From the NCBI RefSeq assembly GCF_902499115.1, contig NZ_CABVPN010000013.1, positions 62,001 to 126,000 of the forward strand: 64,000 bases of DNA. Reading direction: 5' to 3'. The position numbers and the translations under genes were made by a program. Positions within the stretch are counted from its first letter, which is position 1. Every line of letters starts with the position of its first letter. Positions 26,979 through 36,527 of this stretch are shown piece by piece. The DNA is from Burkholderia diffusa (GTDB lineage Bacteria > Pseudomonadota > Gammaproteobacteria > Burkholderiales > Burkholderiaceae). The notes under the pieces were generated by a model. That model had not been told where the DNA came from, searched no databases, and saw only the letters and a program-made list of their open reading frames with translations.

Positions 26979-27896
26979 TTACGGATTGCAGGGTTGAACA
27001 TCCATACAGCAAGGATGACCAGCGAGGTCCAAAGAGTCGACGACAGCCGTGTAGATTTTGACGAGCTCGGCACACGCGCGCGTCCGGTCGCTATGGTCCT
27101 GCGTATAAGATGACAACCCCTTCGGCAAAGTGATTTCGAATCCCTCTCCAACAAGCTCGTGATCATCTTTGGATTCGCTGACACCCATGTTGTGAACAGA
27201 GTTTCTCAACGCCGCATACCCTCTGATGAGGCTACGGTCTTGTTCTGCGTTTGGCCTTGAATACGTCGATATCTTCGAGAAGACAAAATCAACTATTCCA
27301 GCACTAGACTGCTGCCCTCTCATCAACTTCGCAATTCTCTCGAGAATCGCGTCTCGCTGCGGCGCGTCCAAAGCAGTCGGATACTGCTCGACCAGCTCCC
27401 TCAGTTTTCGCATCCGTTGGCTCGGCGCTCGTGGATTCCTCTCCATGAGAGCGTTACGAATCCTCGTCATCCACGTCTCGAAAACCGAGTAGGTCCCAAC
27501 CATGAAGTCCAGATAGCATCGACCTACATAGTGGTCTCTGTATTCAGCCGTCATCCTTTCGAAATCTATGAAAGCTGCGTTAAGTTTATTTATATTTTCT
27601 GCGTCCGTGTTACCAGCGATTTGGCGAAACACTTGCCTCGATGGTCCACGGCCATCGAGACAAGTCGCAATCTCATCATTCACAAAGTTGTAGACTAGTG
27701 CGTCCACCTCGTCTGAGATACCGCAATAGAAGGATGTCAGCCCCGAACCAGAAGGGACTTCATAGCAGAGCTCCAGCTTATTTTGATACTCCAGACAGAG
27801 ACCTTTCAGCAGCATAAGCTGATTGATGCGGTCTAGCTGGTTGCGGTCAAAGGCAAACCGCTGTTGAAATGACGGAAACTGTTCCATTTTCTTCAT
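26979..27896 (-). CDS. HEPN-like protein
   Basis: A 305-residue all-helical protein. Near residue 230 it contains YAALRNSVHNMGVS, an Arg-Asn-x-x-His motif at the end of a long helix that resembles the catalytic motif of HEPN-fold RNases and of several abortive-infection proteins. No other recognisable domain is seen. It follows the UvrD-type helicase gene by 55 bases in the same direction, so the two probably form an operon. The HEPN call is an inference from one motif and helical content; a non-catalytic helical protein is possible. Confidence 0.55.
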   Translation of the reverse strand: MKKMEQFPSFQQRFAFDRNQLDRINQLMLLKGLCLEYQNKLELCYEVPSGSGLTSFYCGISDEVDALVYNFVNDEIATCLDGRGPSRQVFRQIAGNTDAENINKLNAAFIDFERMTAEYRDHYVGRCYLDFMVGTYSVFETWMTRIRNALMERNPRAPSQRMRKLRELVEQYPTALDAPQRDAILERIAKLMRGQQSSAGIVDFVFSKISTYSRPNAEQDRSLIRGYAALRNSVHNMGVSESKDDHELVGEGFEITLPKGLSSYTQDHSDRTRACAELVKIYTAVVDSLDLAGHPCCMDVQPCNP

Positions 27897-27951
27897 AGGT
27901 ACGTGTATCTAGCAAGACCCGCGCTGCGGGTGGATTATTAACCGTCGTTTT

Positions 27952-30426
27952 CTATTGGGCCGGAACGCTTTCCTTTGACGCGACCTGCTCCGCCAGCGAG
28001 GCGACGTCCGCCACGCTTGCTCGAGTAGAGTAGTCCGACCGACGCGGGAGGCGCTCGAACACCCCTTCGCTCTTGGGCTCCGCGAACCAAATACAAAACT
28101 GCTTTGCTCGAGTGATACCCACATAGGCAAGGCGCAACGCCTCATCCTGTTGGGCTAAATCATAGGCCCGCTCACGTCCGTGAGCACTGCTAGCCAGTTC
28201 TGCCTTGAGATACACGCTGTTCCGCAATACGTTGCGACCAACGTAGCGTATTTCACCAAGCAGTACGACGTAATCCGCTTCCAGCCCTTTACTTTGATGC
28301 AGGGTTGTCACCAGCAGGTCACTCTCGTCGACCCCGCGAAATGCATTCCGGACAGCCTTCGCCGTTGCATCCAGTTTCGCTCGACTCAAGACGAACACGC
28401 GCTCACCGTTCTGTTTCTTCCGCAGCAGAGTGCGAACCACTCGCACGACGTCGTCACTCTTGAACTCGGTCACCTGGCAAACCGGGGTTGGCAAGTCCTT
28501 ATACTGTGATTCGGCCACTCCGCGCAGTTTGTCCTCCATTCTTTCCCGCAAGTCTATTAGCGCATCCTCTGCTGCACGGATGATGTTTGCCGACGAGCGA
28601 AAGTTTTGATTCAGTTGCAGCGCTTGCTTCGGCGCGCCACGGAAATATTTGTGGAAATCCATAAAAAATTTCGGCGAGCTTCCGCGCCATCCATAGATTG
28701 ATTGCCAATCATCCCCGACTGCTATCAAGGTTGGCTGAATGGCGTGTCCGGATTTCTTCCACAGGCTTGTCTGCGCGGCCGTCACGAATTTGACGATTGC
28801 CGGGGAGATGTCCTGGAATTCATCAATGAGCAAATGCTGTACAGGTGATAGGTCAGCGGCATCCATTTCCCCAAGCACATCTCGCTCATCGGCGAGGGCT
28901 CGGAATATCTGATTGAACGTCCAGACCCTGCGAGCCTCCAGCGCTTCGTAAAAGGACGAGTAGTATTCAGCGCAAGCACGCCCGAACTGCTCCTCAACCG
29001 AGTCTGTGCCAAGAAGGGGAAGCTGGTCCAGCGAGCGAGGGTCAACAGAAAGATTTTCCGCAAACTGCCCAAACGTAAAGAGCGCGTAAAACACGGGGAC
29101 CAGTTTGCGCTCGCCGGGAATACGAATTTTGAACTTCGGAGCGGTGTTCGTTTCTGGCAGTGCCGCCCAGTGGAGCTGCTTCTTCAGTGCCGTCAAGTCC
29201 TCCTCGTCCGTGACGTACCGAATCTTCTGCTCACATTGCGCCAGGAGCAGAGCCTGCTTGTTTTTCGAGGCGAGAAAGTTCCTAACTGGGGTCGTCCGTC
29301 CGAACCCGTTCATCGTGTCACGTATCTCACTATGCACGCCCAGCACCACGTAGGTATCGACCGAGGGGATGTAGCCGTGAGCCACATATTGCCCATTGTC
29401 AACAGTCAGAGCGCAGCGTTCGGCGGGCAACTTGAGCTCCCTAACGCCCGGCAAAGGCCACAAACCGCGTTGGCGCCAATCGGCCTCCACATAAGCAGAA
29501 AACTGTTCATCTCGGCGAAGAATATTTTTCTCAAAACGAACAGCTTCGATAGCATCTTTGTCATCCTTATCGATTGGAGGCGAAAGGAACGATGATTTCA
29601 AGAGCTCCTTCACAACGTCACGAAACGTACCGCTTTGGGAGAAACGAACCGTATAAGCGTCGTGCAACAAGCGCAGCTGGGGGCGCGACAGGTCGCCGGG
29701 CATCAGGCTATCAACGTTGTTCGCACTATTCTCCTCCTCGCTGAGCAAATCGTCGCTCGAAGGAGTAACATCAGAAGGCGCGGTAACGACTTCCGCGCTC
29801 TTCGTTACCGCAGGAACGTCATCTTTCAGGAACTCGAATACGGCGACATCTCGCCCCCTCTTTGCACGAAACAGCTGCAAAGCCTTTGAATGAAAGGTTC
29901 GAACCGATGCTTCTGCTTCTTTCAGAGTAATCGGCGTCGGCCAAAACTGAGACTCCTCGACCAATTTCTCGATAAAGTCGCGACGTGACTTCCGCGTGAA
30001 CGTGAACACAGTGATGTGACGCAAGTGTACGTTCAGGTAGTTAGTCGCCAATAGGAAGCGATTCACGAGTGACGTCGACTTGCCTGAGCCAGCGCCCGCT
30101 AGTACCGGAAGCGCGGCCCGTGTCGAGAAAATCAGCTTCAGTTGGTTGTCTGTCGGGCCAATGCGTTCTCCGCTACCGGGTTTCTTTTCCCGATACATAT
30201 GTTCCCGAGCATTCCGCTGAGTGCTAGGTTTGATATCGAACGCATCGCCAGCATAGACTTCCTTGATAGTCGCTACAGGAGAAGTCACCGTTGGTTTCGG
30301 CTGTTGCGGCCTCACTGCTGGGGGCTGCTGAACGGGCCTCTGCGGAACAGCCTTGCGCTTGCTCGCTCTTGCGAGTCCAAGAAAAGCCAGGAAGCTATCC
30401 CAGAGTTGTAAGAACCACTGCGTCAT
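27952..30426 (-). CDS. UvrD/PcrA-type superfamily 1 DNA helicase
   Basis: An 824-residue SF1A helicase with motifs in order: Walker A PVLAGAGSGKSTSLVNRF (about 112), motif Ia TVFTFTRKSRRDF, Walker B LLIDEFQDISP (about 532), motif III VGDDWQSIYGWRGSS (about 577), motif IV QNFRSSANII, motif V LHQSKGLEADYVVLLG (about 712) and motif VI LAYVGITRAKQ (about 770). A short hydrophobic and then proline-rich N-terminus (residues 1-60) precedes the helicase core. It lacks the usual UvrD C-terminus and differs from host repair helicases, as expected of a defence-associated copy. The ATG at 30426 has GAGG upstream. It is followed by the HEPN-like gene. Confidence 0.85.
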   Translation of the reverse strand: MTQWFLQLWDSFLAFLGLARASKRKAVPQRPVQQPPAVRPQQPKPTVTSPVATIKEVYAGDAFDIKPSTQRNAREHMYREKKPGSGERIGPTDNQLKLIFSTRAALPVLAGAGSGKSTSLVNRFLLATNYLNVHLRHITVFTFTRKSRRDFIEKLVEESQFWPTPITLKEAEASVRTFHSKALQLFRAKRGRDVAVFEFLKDDVPAVTKSAEVVTAPSDVTPSSDDLLSEEENSANNVDSLMPGDLSRPQLRLLHDAYTVRFSQSGTFRDVVKELLKSSFLSPPIDKDDKDAIEAVRFEKNILRRDEQFSAYVEADWRQRGLWPLPGVRELKLPAERCALTVDNGQYVAHGYIPSVDTYVVLGVHSEIRDTMNGFGRTTPVRNFLASKNKQALLLAQCEQKIRYVTDEEDLTALKKQLHWAALPETNTAPKFKIRIPGERKLVPVFYALFTFGQFAENLSVDPRSLDQLPLLGTDSVEEQFGRACAEYYSSFYEALEARRVWTFNQIFRALADERDVLGEMDAADLSPVQHLLIDEFQDISPAIVKFVTAAQTSLWKKSGHAIQPTLIAVGDDWQSIYGWRGSSPKFFMDFHKYFRGAPKQALQLNQNFRSSANIIRAAEDALIDLRERMEDKLRGVAESQYKDLPTPVCQVTEFKSDDVVRVVRTLLRKKQNGERVFVLSRAKLDATAKAVRNAFRGVDESDLLVTTLHQSKGLEADYVVLLGEIRYVGRNVLRNSVYLKAELASSAHGRERAYDLAQQDEALRLAYVGITRAKQFCIWFAEPKSEGVFERLPRRSDYSTRASVADVASLAEQVASKESVPAQ

Positions 30427-30934
30427 CGACAAACCTCGTAGAACTGGCGACCTGGCAATCGACGTCGCTGCCATCTGGTTTCCCGGTCGCCTTGTTTTGG
30501 GTTCAAGCTGGCCTCCTGGCGCAAGGTCCTCAAACGCAGGCGCGCGAGGTCTGGACTATTCGGCTCGGCACATCCTTCAAGCACTTGCGGGTGCTTCTTG
30601 CCCAGACGGAAGTGGAGTACTTAGATTCCGTCGAGCAGACCGAGAATATCTCAATATTGAGAGGGAGACATACCGATTCCCGGGAACAATGCTCCGTATG
30701 CAGCGCACTTAAGCTTTGTCAGTTCGTGCATCTCATGTTTTTTGTAGCGCGCGACAAAACCCGCGCGTACGGGGGGCTGATTATTGTTGCCAGGAGCGCT
30801 CTTGTGGGTTCCGAGGTCACGGCAGCATGCGCGACAACTTGCAATTTCCGACGACTAGGGCACGCTCCCTCCGTGCATCGGGATGGCGGTACGTAGAGCA
30901 TGGGTTCTGAAAGCCCTTCCGCGATGCAGACAAT
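30427..30934. other. 508-base gap without a convincing gene
   Basis: Between the helicase start and the doubtful small leftward membrane gene. Open frames here (for example 30291-30896 on +) are unlike any protein and appear to be chance frames. It presumably contains the helicase promoter; nothing definite is recognised. Confidence 0.5.
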
Positions 30935-31297
30935 CTACTCGTTCGTGGTCAAGTTTTCAGTGTCTGCTCCGTTAACCCGTTCGATGGCTTGGGAAGATTG
31001 TCTGTTGGTCGCGGCCAACCAGGCCCGTTGGCGGGCGTAGTGCCGCCACAACATCATGCCGAAGCACAGCATTCCGCAAATCATTTTGACCAAGAAAGTT
31101 GCATCAAGAAAACTCTTAGTCGAGAAAAAAGGATATACAAATAGATGAAACAAACTGAGCATATAAAGGCAGTTTACGACCACATCAAAAAGACCATCCG
31201 GTCTAAGTGCAGCGACGCTGAGTGGCTGGCGCTTAAGCATATTATCTCCATGGAGATTTCGGGGTGTGCCGTTGGTTTGTGTATGCTGCTGGTTCAT
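30935..31297 (-). CDS. Doubtful small membrane protein
   Basis: A 120-residue frame whose middle holds two hydrophobic segments (CLYMLSLFHLFVYPFF and TFLVKMICGMLCFGMML) followed by a polar tail. Its first ~50 codons overlap the oppositely oriented gene at 31145, so if real it may start internally (Met codon near 31162). A/T-rich composition makes chance hydrophobic frames more likely. Not recognised. Confidence 0.3.
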   Translation of the reverse strand: MNQQHTQTNGTPRNLHGDNMLKRQPLSVAALRPDGLFDVVVNCLYMLSLFHLFVYPFFSTKSFLDATFLVKMICGMLCFGMMLWRHYARQRAWLAATNRQSSQAIERVNGADTENLTTNE

Positions 31298-31756
31298 TTC
31301 TTAGCGTCAAGATTATTTCATAAAAATATCGGCCTTCATTTCTTTGAACATCTGTCATCTGTAGATAGCGAATTTATACTTTCCGGGCTTGCCACGACAG
31401 GCATACTATTCATGCTGTCCGGTTGGTTTCTAGAGGCACGCGCATACCGATACATTGTCAAACCATGGCTGGGACTTATCATCCATTCTTTTGCATTGCT
31501 TGCTGGGGCCGCTGTGCCTATAGGCATCGGCGAAGGTTTCAGCGAGATGAACTTCATTAGCGGCCTTGGACTCGCCATCGTAATATTTTTGAGTGGAAAT
31601 TTAATCGCAGTATTTTTTAGCTTGCTTAGTATCGGCGCGAATCCAGAGCAATCAACTCAGCAGTCCGGCGCCATCGATGGTATCTTCAAAGTACCCATGC
31701 TGCGATTTCTTTTTGGGCTCATCTCATTTATTGTTTATTTTTCACTCCAATCCTGA
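31145..31756 (+). CDS. Small multi-pass membrane protein, unknown function
   Basis: A 203-residue inner-membrane protein with about four or five transmembrane helices: SGCAVGLCMLLVHFLA, FILSGLATTGILFMLSGWF, LGLIIHSFALLAGAAV, LAIVIFLSGNLIAVFFSLL and MLRFLFGLISFIVYF. An AAGGAT ribosome site lies about 11 bases before the ATG. The family is not recognised. The region is distinctly A/T rich compared with the rest of the island. Small membrane proteins next to defence genes can be abortive effectors, but nothing here proves such a role. Confidence 0.6.
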   Translation: MKQTEHIKAVYDHIKKTIRSKCSDAEWLALKHIISMEISGCAVGLCMLLVHFLASRLFHKNIGLHFFEHLSSVDSEFILSGLATTGILFMLSGWFLEARAYRYIVKPWLGLIIHSFALLAGAAVPIGIGEGFSEMNFISGLGLAIVIFLSGNLIAVFFSLLSIGANPEQSTQQSGAIDGIFKVPMLRFLFGLISFIVYFSLQS

Positions 31757-32100
31757 TGGCTTATTTTAAAAACACAAACACTCAACTCGATAATAATCTG
31801 ACAGGGAAAATTACATAACCCGAGCCGGCCCTCTTTGACATAGTGCCGGGCGCTCGCTCCGGCACACTCGAACAGGCATCTGTCTCCGCCGAAGCGCTAC
31901 GCAAGGAGGTAGCCATAAAAGTAGCGCTACAGGAGAGGGGCCCCGGAGCCAGATTATTTCGAGATAAGGAACAGTTTCGAGAGAATATCGCCATCCCAAC
32001 CCGTTACGGGTACAAGATAGTGTCTGTCATATTGCCTGCGTAGGGTCTTCCCTATATGATTTTGCTCGGCTCTGAGAGACGCCGACACAAGGAAAATCAA
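31757..32100. other. 344-base gap upstream of the vgrG module
   Basis: A 66-codon frame (31843-32043, +) is not recognised and may be a remnant. The rest probably carries the promoter of the vgrG-effector-immunity operon. Confidence 0.4.
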
Positions 32101-34923
32101 ATGGGAGCGCAGGACCTTATCGCGTTGATAAATTCGGGGTTACTCCAGTCCGACCGGATTGCGAAATTGGATACCCCCGCCGGGCCGGATGTGCTGCTGC
32201 CACATATCGTGGTGGGTACTGCTCGGCTGGGTGGCAATTTCGAGATTGCTGTCGATGTTGTTTCGCTGCAGGATTCAATCGAACTGAAGTCGCTCATTGC
32301 GCAGCCCGTCACACTTTGGACTCAGCAGGCCGACAAGACCTACCGGCCGAAGCACGGCTACGTGCATACGGCAAAACGCTTGGGCGCCGACGGGCGACTG
32401 GTCAGCCTGCAACTGATTTTCTCGTCTTGGCTTCATTTCCTGAAGTTCCGCAAGGACGCGCGCATATTCCAGGACCAGACCGTCGAAGCGATTCTCGAAA
32501 CAGTGTTCCAAGGGCATCCTCAGGCAGTTGGAGCGTACCGAATCGAGGTGAGCAAACCGTCGCCTGCACGCTCGTTCTGCGTGCAGTACGAAGACGATTG
32601 GAACTTCGTGCACCGGCTGATGGAGTCAGAAGGCTGGTTCTATTACTTCGAGCATGCCGACGACGGTAAATCTCACACCCTCGTCGTCACAGACGACCTG
32701 TATTCACTCAAGCCGCTTGAGCCGGAACAGGTCCGGTTCTATCGGGCCGGCGTCACGCGCCAGCCCGACGCGTTCGTGCACTGGTCGGGCACGCGGACCT
32801 TACAGAGCACGTCGTACTCGACGAGTACGTTCGACTATAAGAACCCCGAAGCGCGCAAGGAGAAATCGTTTCCGACCGTCGCGAACCAGGGCGAGCTTCC
32901 GCAGCAGGCTGAGGTCTACGAATACACGGGGCCATACACGTACCTCGATGATGACCGCGGAGACCGGTTAACCAAGCTCAAGCTCGAGGAATGGGAGTCG
33001 CGCGCGAAGCGATTCCACGGCATAGCTAGCGCACCGAGTATCGACGTCGGCGGCTGGTTCAGTTTGCTAGACCACCCCGAGCACGACGGAGATAGCGCCG
33101 AGGACCGCAAGTTTGCGGTGGTCGAGGCCACTTGGTACATCCGCAACAATCTTCCAATTGGGGAAACTCGCCCCTATCCGCATAGTCTGGACGCACGTCT
33201 TGCCGAGGTTCGTGACGCTCACGAGGAGTCGGCACCCGCGTTCGCGGTTAAAGATGCTTCCGGCAGCGAGGGCTTCTTCCTCGTAGAGGTCGAGGCCCAG
33301 CGCCAGAAGGTGCCGTTTCGCAGCCCGTTCGAACACCGTAAGCCCGTCATGCATCTTCAGACGGCGACGGTCGTCGGCCCTGGCAACGAAGAGGTCTATA
33401 CCGATGCGCTGAACCGAATCCTAGTGCGTATGCACTGGGACCGGCATGAGGGCGTCGGAGCGACATGCTGGGTGCGCGTTTCCTATTCCGATACTGGCGG
33501 CGGCTACGGCAGCGTGCACGTGCCGCGCGTTGGCGAAGAAGTGACTATCGAATGGCTTGGTGGTGATTGTGACCGCCCCATTGCAATAGGCCGCGTCTAC
33601 AACGGCGCAACGCAGCCGCGCTGGCATTCGAACGGCATCCTGTCAGGCTTCAGCTCTAAGGAATACGGCGGCAACGGTTACAACCATCTCGTGATGGACG
33701 ATGCGACCGGGCAGAACAGGCTGCAACTGTTCTCGTCGCAAGGCAGTTCCATGCTTCATCTGGGATACCTGATTGCCCAGGACGGCAATGTCCGCGGCAG
33801 CTATCTCGGCAGCGGCTTCGACCTTCGCACCGATGCGTACGGCGCGATTCGCGCCAATCGGGGGCTTTTCCTCACGACCCATCCTGGTTCGGGTGCGGCG
33901 CACCAGCAATTGGAGGTCCGACAAGCCCAGCAGCAACTCGCCAGCGCTCACAACTTGGTCGAGTCGCTTTCCGACGTCGGCAGCCAGCACCAGGCCGAAA
34001 GCCTGAAAGCGGGCCAAGACGCGCTCAAGGCTTTCACGGACGCCACGACGGACAACGTTCAGGGGCAAGACCAGGGGAGCGGCGGCCGCACGGCGGGAGG
34101 CGGCACGGGCGCAGCCAACGCGTTCAAAAAACCTATTCTTCTGGCCGCAAGCCCGGTGGGCATTGCACTGTCGACGCAGCGGTCGGTGCACTTGGGGGCG
34201 GACGAACACGTGAACGTGGTCAGCGGCCAGAGCACCCACATCGCGGCCGGAAAATCGCTGCTCGCGAGTGTCGCCGAACGCATCAGCCTGTTCGCCCAGA
34301 ACGCCGGGATGAAGCTCTTCGCTGCGAAGGGCAAGGTGGAAATCCAGGCGCAGTCGGACAACATCGAAGTGACCGCGCAAAAAACGGTAAAGGTGCTATC
34401 GGCGACCGAGAAGGTCGAAGTGGCCGCGAACCAGGGCATCCTGCTGACCTCAGGTGGCGCGTATATCCGCATTCAGGGCGGCGATATCGAGATTCACGCT
34501 CCGGGCAAGATAGACATCAAGGGAGCGCAGCATGCTTTCGCCGGCCCCACGAGCGCACCCTACGATTTACCGGCCCTGCCCAAGGGCGACCTGCACAACA
34601 AGCTCGAACTGAATCTCACGGACGACAACCTCAAGGCTGTGCCTCAAGCTCCCTACAAAGTCGTGTTTGAGAACGGGACGACTCTGGCCGGCAAGCTTGA
34701 TGGAAACGGCCACGCGGTCCTGCGCGACGTACCAGACGGCACCGCAAAGGTCTTCTTCGGGGAGGACGCCCGCCCATTCACGCCCCAGCCAGTCCCCGTG
34801 CCCACGGAGCTCGCGCAGCCTGATGTTCTCAAAGAACTGCATGCAGCCGGGCACGAGGGCATTACTGAGGAAAACCTCTACAGCCTGTTCAACAAATTTT
34901 CTGGACGGCCGGACGCGAAATGA
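32101..34923 (+). CDS. vgrG: Type VI secretion spike protein VgrG with C-terminal extension
   Basis: A 940-residue VgrG. The N-terminal half is the phage gpD/gp27-like barrel (LPHIVVGTARLGGNFEIAVDVVS..., with FCVQYEDDWNFVHRLMESEGWFYYFEH typical). The OB-fold gp5 part follows (PRVGEEVTIEWLGGDCDRPIAIGRVYN, about 475), then the beta-helical DUF2345 needle (about 640-800). The last ~100 residues form a transthyretin-like extension (YKVVFENGTTLAGKLDGNGHAVLRDVPDGTAKVFF), a usual effector-loading platform. ATG 32101 has AAGGA upstream. The next gene overlaps by 4 bases (ATGA). No T6SS structural genes are in the window, so it must use an apparatus encoded elsewhere. Confidence 0.93.
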   Translation: MGAQDLIALINSGLLQSDRIAKLDTPAGPDVLLPHIVVGTARLGGNFEIAVDVVSLQDSIELKSLIAQPVTLWTQQADKTYRPKHGYVHTAKRLGADGRLVSLQLIFSSWLHFLKFRKDARIFQDQTVEAILETVFQGHPQAVGAYRIEVSKPSPARSFCVQYEDDWNFVHRLMESEGWFYYFEHADDGKSHTLVVTDDLYSLKPLEPEQVRFYRAGVTRQPDAFVHWSGTRTLQSTSYSTSTFDYKNPEARKEKSFPTVANQGELPQQAEVYEYTGPYTYLDDDRGDRLTKLKLEEWESRAKRFHGIASAPSIDVGGWFSLLDHPEHDGDSAEDRKFAVVEATWYIRNNLPIGETRPYPHSLDARLAEVRDAHEESAPAFAVKDASGSEGFFLVEVEAQRQKVPFRSPFEHRKPVMHLQTATVVGPGNEEVYTDALNRILVRMHWDRHEGVGATCWVRVSYSDTGGGYGSVHVPRVGEEVTIEWLGGDCDRPIAIGRVYNGATQPRWHSNGILSGFSSKEYGGNGYNHLVMDDATGQNRLQLFSSQGSSMLHLGYLIAQDGNVRGSYLGSGFDLRTDAYGAIRANRGLFLTTHPGSGAAHQQLEVRQAQQQLASAHNLVESLSDVGSQHQAESLKAGQDALKAFTDATTDNVQGQDQGSGGRTAGGGTGAANAFKKPILLAASPVGIALSTQRSVHLGADEHVNVVSGQSTHIAAGKSLLASVAERISLFAQNAGMKLFAAKGKVEIQAQSDNIEVTAQKTVKVLSATEKVEVAANQGILLTSGGAYIRIQGGDIEIHAPGKIDIKGAQHAFAGPTSAPYDLPALPKGDLHNKLELNLTDDNLKAVPQAPYKVVFENGTTLAGKLDGNGHAVLRDVPDGTAKVFFGEDARPFTPQPVPVPTELAQPDVLKELHAAGHEGITEENLYSLFNKFSGRPDAK

Positions 34924-36512
34924 ACGAAAGCGACCAACAAGCGATAGAAGACGCGGTCAAAGAGATTGGATGGTCGATGGCAACCAACGCTGTCCCGCTG
35001 TTCTACGTCGCGCAAAACGTCTACGACACCACGGAGAGCGTCTGGACCGTATGGAACGCACGCGAAAGTGCGGACGAGATGACGAAAATCGAGGCCGGCA
35101 TCGACTTGGTGTTTGCCGTCGTAGGCTGGGTCCCGGTCGTCGGCGCTGGGGTCAAGCGTACGTTTCGTCTCGTCAACCACAAGTCAGAAATTTACGGCCC
35201 GCTGCTGTTCGACATTCTGCGCCTGGTGCTCCAGCAAGCGCACATCCAGACCAGCCCGGATGCGTTGATTGACAAGCTGTTCGATGCCACCGGGGTCAAG
35301 AAGTATCTGACCGAGGCGCGCGAACACATCCAGAAGTCTTGGCTGTATCGCGAGATGCCGTCCGCAATGCAAGTCACGTTTATGCAGGCGCTGACCTTCG
35401 TCGAAACGAACCTGCCTTACTGGCTCGCCCAGTTCGTCCAGCGCAAGCTGCTCCACTGGCGCAAGAAGCAGCCGAATTCATCCGCAGTCAGCACCCTGGA
35501 GGAGCATCGGACCACCGAAAAACCTGGCGCGAGGGGTGAAGAGGCGAAGGCGGGTCATGACCGCCCGGTGCCAACGCCCTCCAGGGGAGTGGTGAACGCC
35601 AAGCTCGCGGTGACCGATATCACGACCGAAATCACTGGCATCCTGGGCGAACATATCGGGGACTACTACTGCTATGAAAAGCTCAAGTGGGGCAATGGCT
35701 GGCAGACTCACGACAAAGGCCTGAGCGGCAAGTGGAGCGAGCAGCCTGGCCTGCGGGTCATGGGCAAGCTCAATGACAAAGGCAAGCTCAACAAACTGTT
35801 CGAACTCAAGGCACGCGGTCATGGCATCGACGGCGTATGGCGTGCGGCACCATTCAGCAACCAGATGAAGGACTACGCCATCGTCGAAATGAAGGCATCG
35901 ACGACGAAGCGCAAGCTGAAGGACCCGAATGCAAAGCATAGTATCTGGAGCAAACTCGGGACAATTAAGGATGAGGTGCGGCCCGCCGCAGACGACCTTC
36001 TCGAACCGCCCGATGACGAGGGTCCCACTGTTCCCGCTGGTGGTGGCTCAGGTAAGCCAGGGTCCGGCAAACCCACGTCTGGCGGAGGAGGTGGAAAACC
36101 TCCGAGCACCGGGGGAGGAAAGCCTGCCGCCAGTAGCGACGTCAAGGCCCAACGGAAGCCGCAAAACGAGGGTGCTGCTGCGCCAGGCGAAGCGGTTCCG
36201 ACAACTGAGCCAGTGGCTCCGAAGGACCCGAAAGCCAGCATCGTCCAGATGAGCAACGCCTGGATTCTGAAGAATCTGCCGGAGGCCGTGTCGCGAGATA
36301 TCGAGCTATCTATTCTGAATGCAGGCTACTCGCGACATTTGTTGTATGTGCCGTTCTACCTCCCCTCAGCTGCGCAACACGTCGAAGCACTTGCGACGGG
36401 GGACGAACATGGGCACGTCGACCACGACCTACCATTCACTCACCACTACAAGGACGGCGAGGTGGCTGAAGCGGTCAAGCGCAAAGCCGAGCGGCTAAAA
36501 TCGCGTACCTGA
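34920..36512 (+). CDS. Probable T6SS nuclease effector, PD-(D/E)xK (PoNe-like)
   Basis: A 530-residue protein translated with VgrG. Residues about 1-180 are helical with a hydrophobic stretch (IDLVFAVVGWVPVVGAGVKRTF), typical of a loading/pre-toxin region. Residues about 235-330 hold the likely toxin: EITGILGEHIGDYYCYEKL...ARGHGIDGVWR (Asp near 299) followed by YAIVEMKAS (Glu-x-Lys near 320), the PD-(D/E)xK nuclease pattern of PoNe DNases. A Gly/Pro/Ser linker (about 375-420) leads to the end SIVQMSNAWI..., a block usual in this nuclease class. The next gene is a DUF1911-type immunity protein, which supports the assignment. No DUF4123 adaptor is present. Confidence 0.78.
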   Translation: MNESDQQAIEDAVKEIGWSMATNAVPLFYVAQNVYDTTESVWTVWNARESADEMTKIEAGIDLVFAVVGWVPVVGAGVKRTFRLVNHKSEIYGPLLFDILRLVLQQAHIQTSPDALIDKLFDATGVKKYLTEAREHIQKSWLYREMPSAMQVTFMQALTFVETNLPYWLAQFVQRKLLHWRKKQPNSSAVSTLEEHRTTEKPGARGEEAKAGHDRPVPTPSRGVVNAKLAVTDITTEITGILGEHIGDYYCYEKLKWGNGWQTHDKGLSGKWSEQPGLRVMGKLNDKGKLNKLFELKARGHGIDGVWRAAPFSNQMKDYAIVEMKASTTKRKLKDPNAKHSIWSKLGTIKDEVRPAADDLLEPPDDEGPTVPAGGGSGKPGSGKPTSGGGGGKPPSTGGGKPAASSDVKAQRKPQNEGAAAPGEAVPTTEPVAPKDPKASIVQMSNAWILKNLPEAVSRDIELSILNAGYSRHLLYVPFYLPSAAQHVEALATGDEHGHVDHDLPFTHHYKDGEVAEAVKRKAERLKSRT

Positions 36513-36527
36513 CACGAGATATTTGAA

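Noticed and set aside
30291..30896. 201-codon rightward frame
   Set aside because: Overlaps the helicase start, no family resemblance, composition unlike protein.
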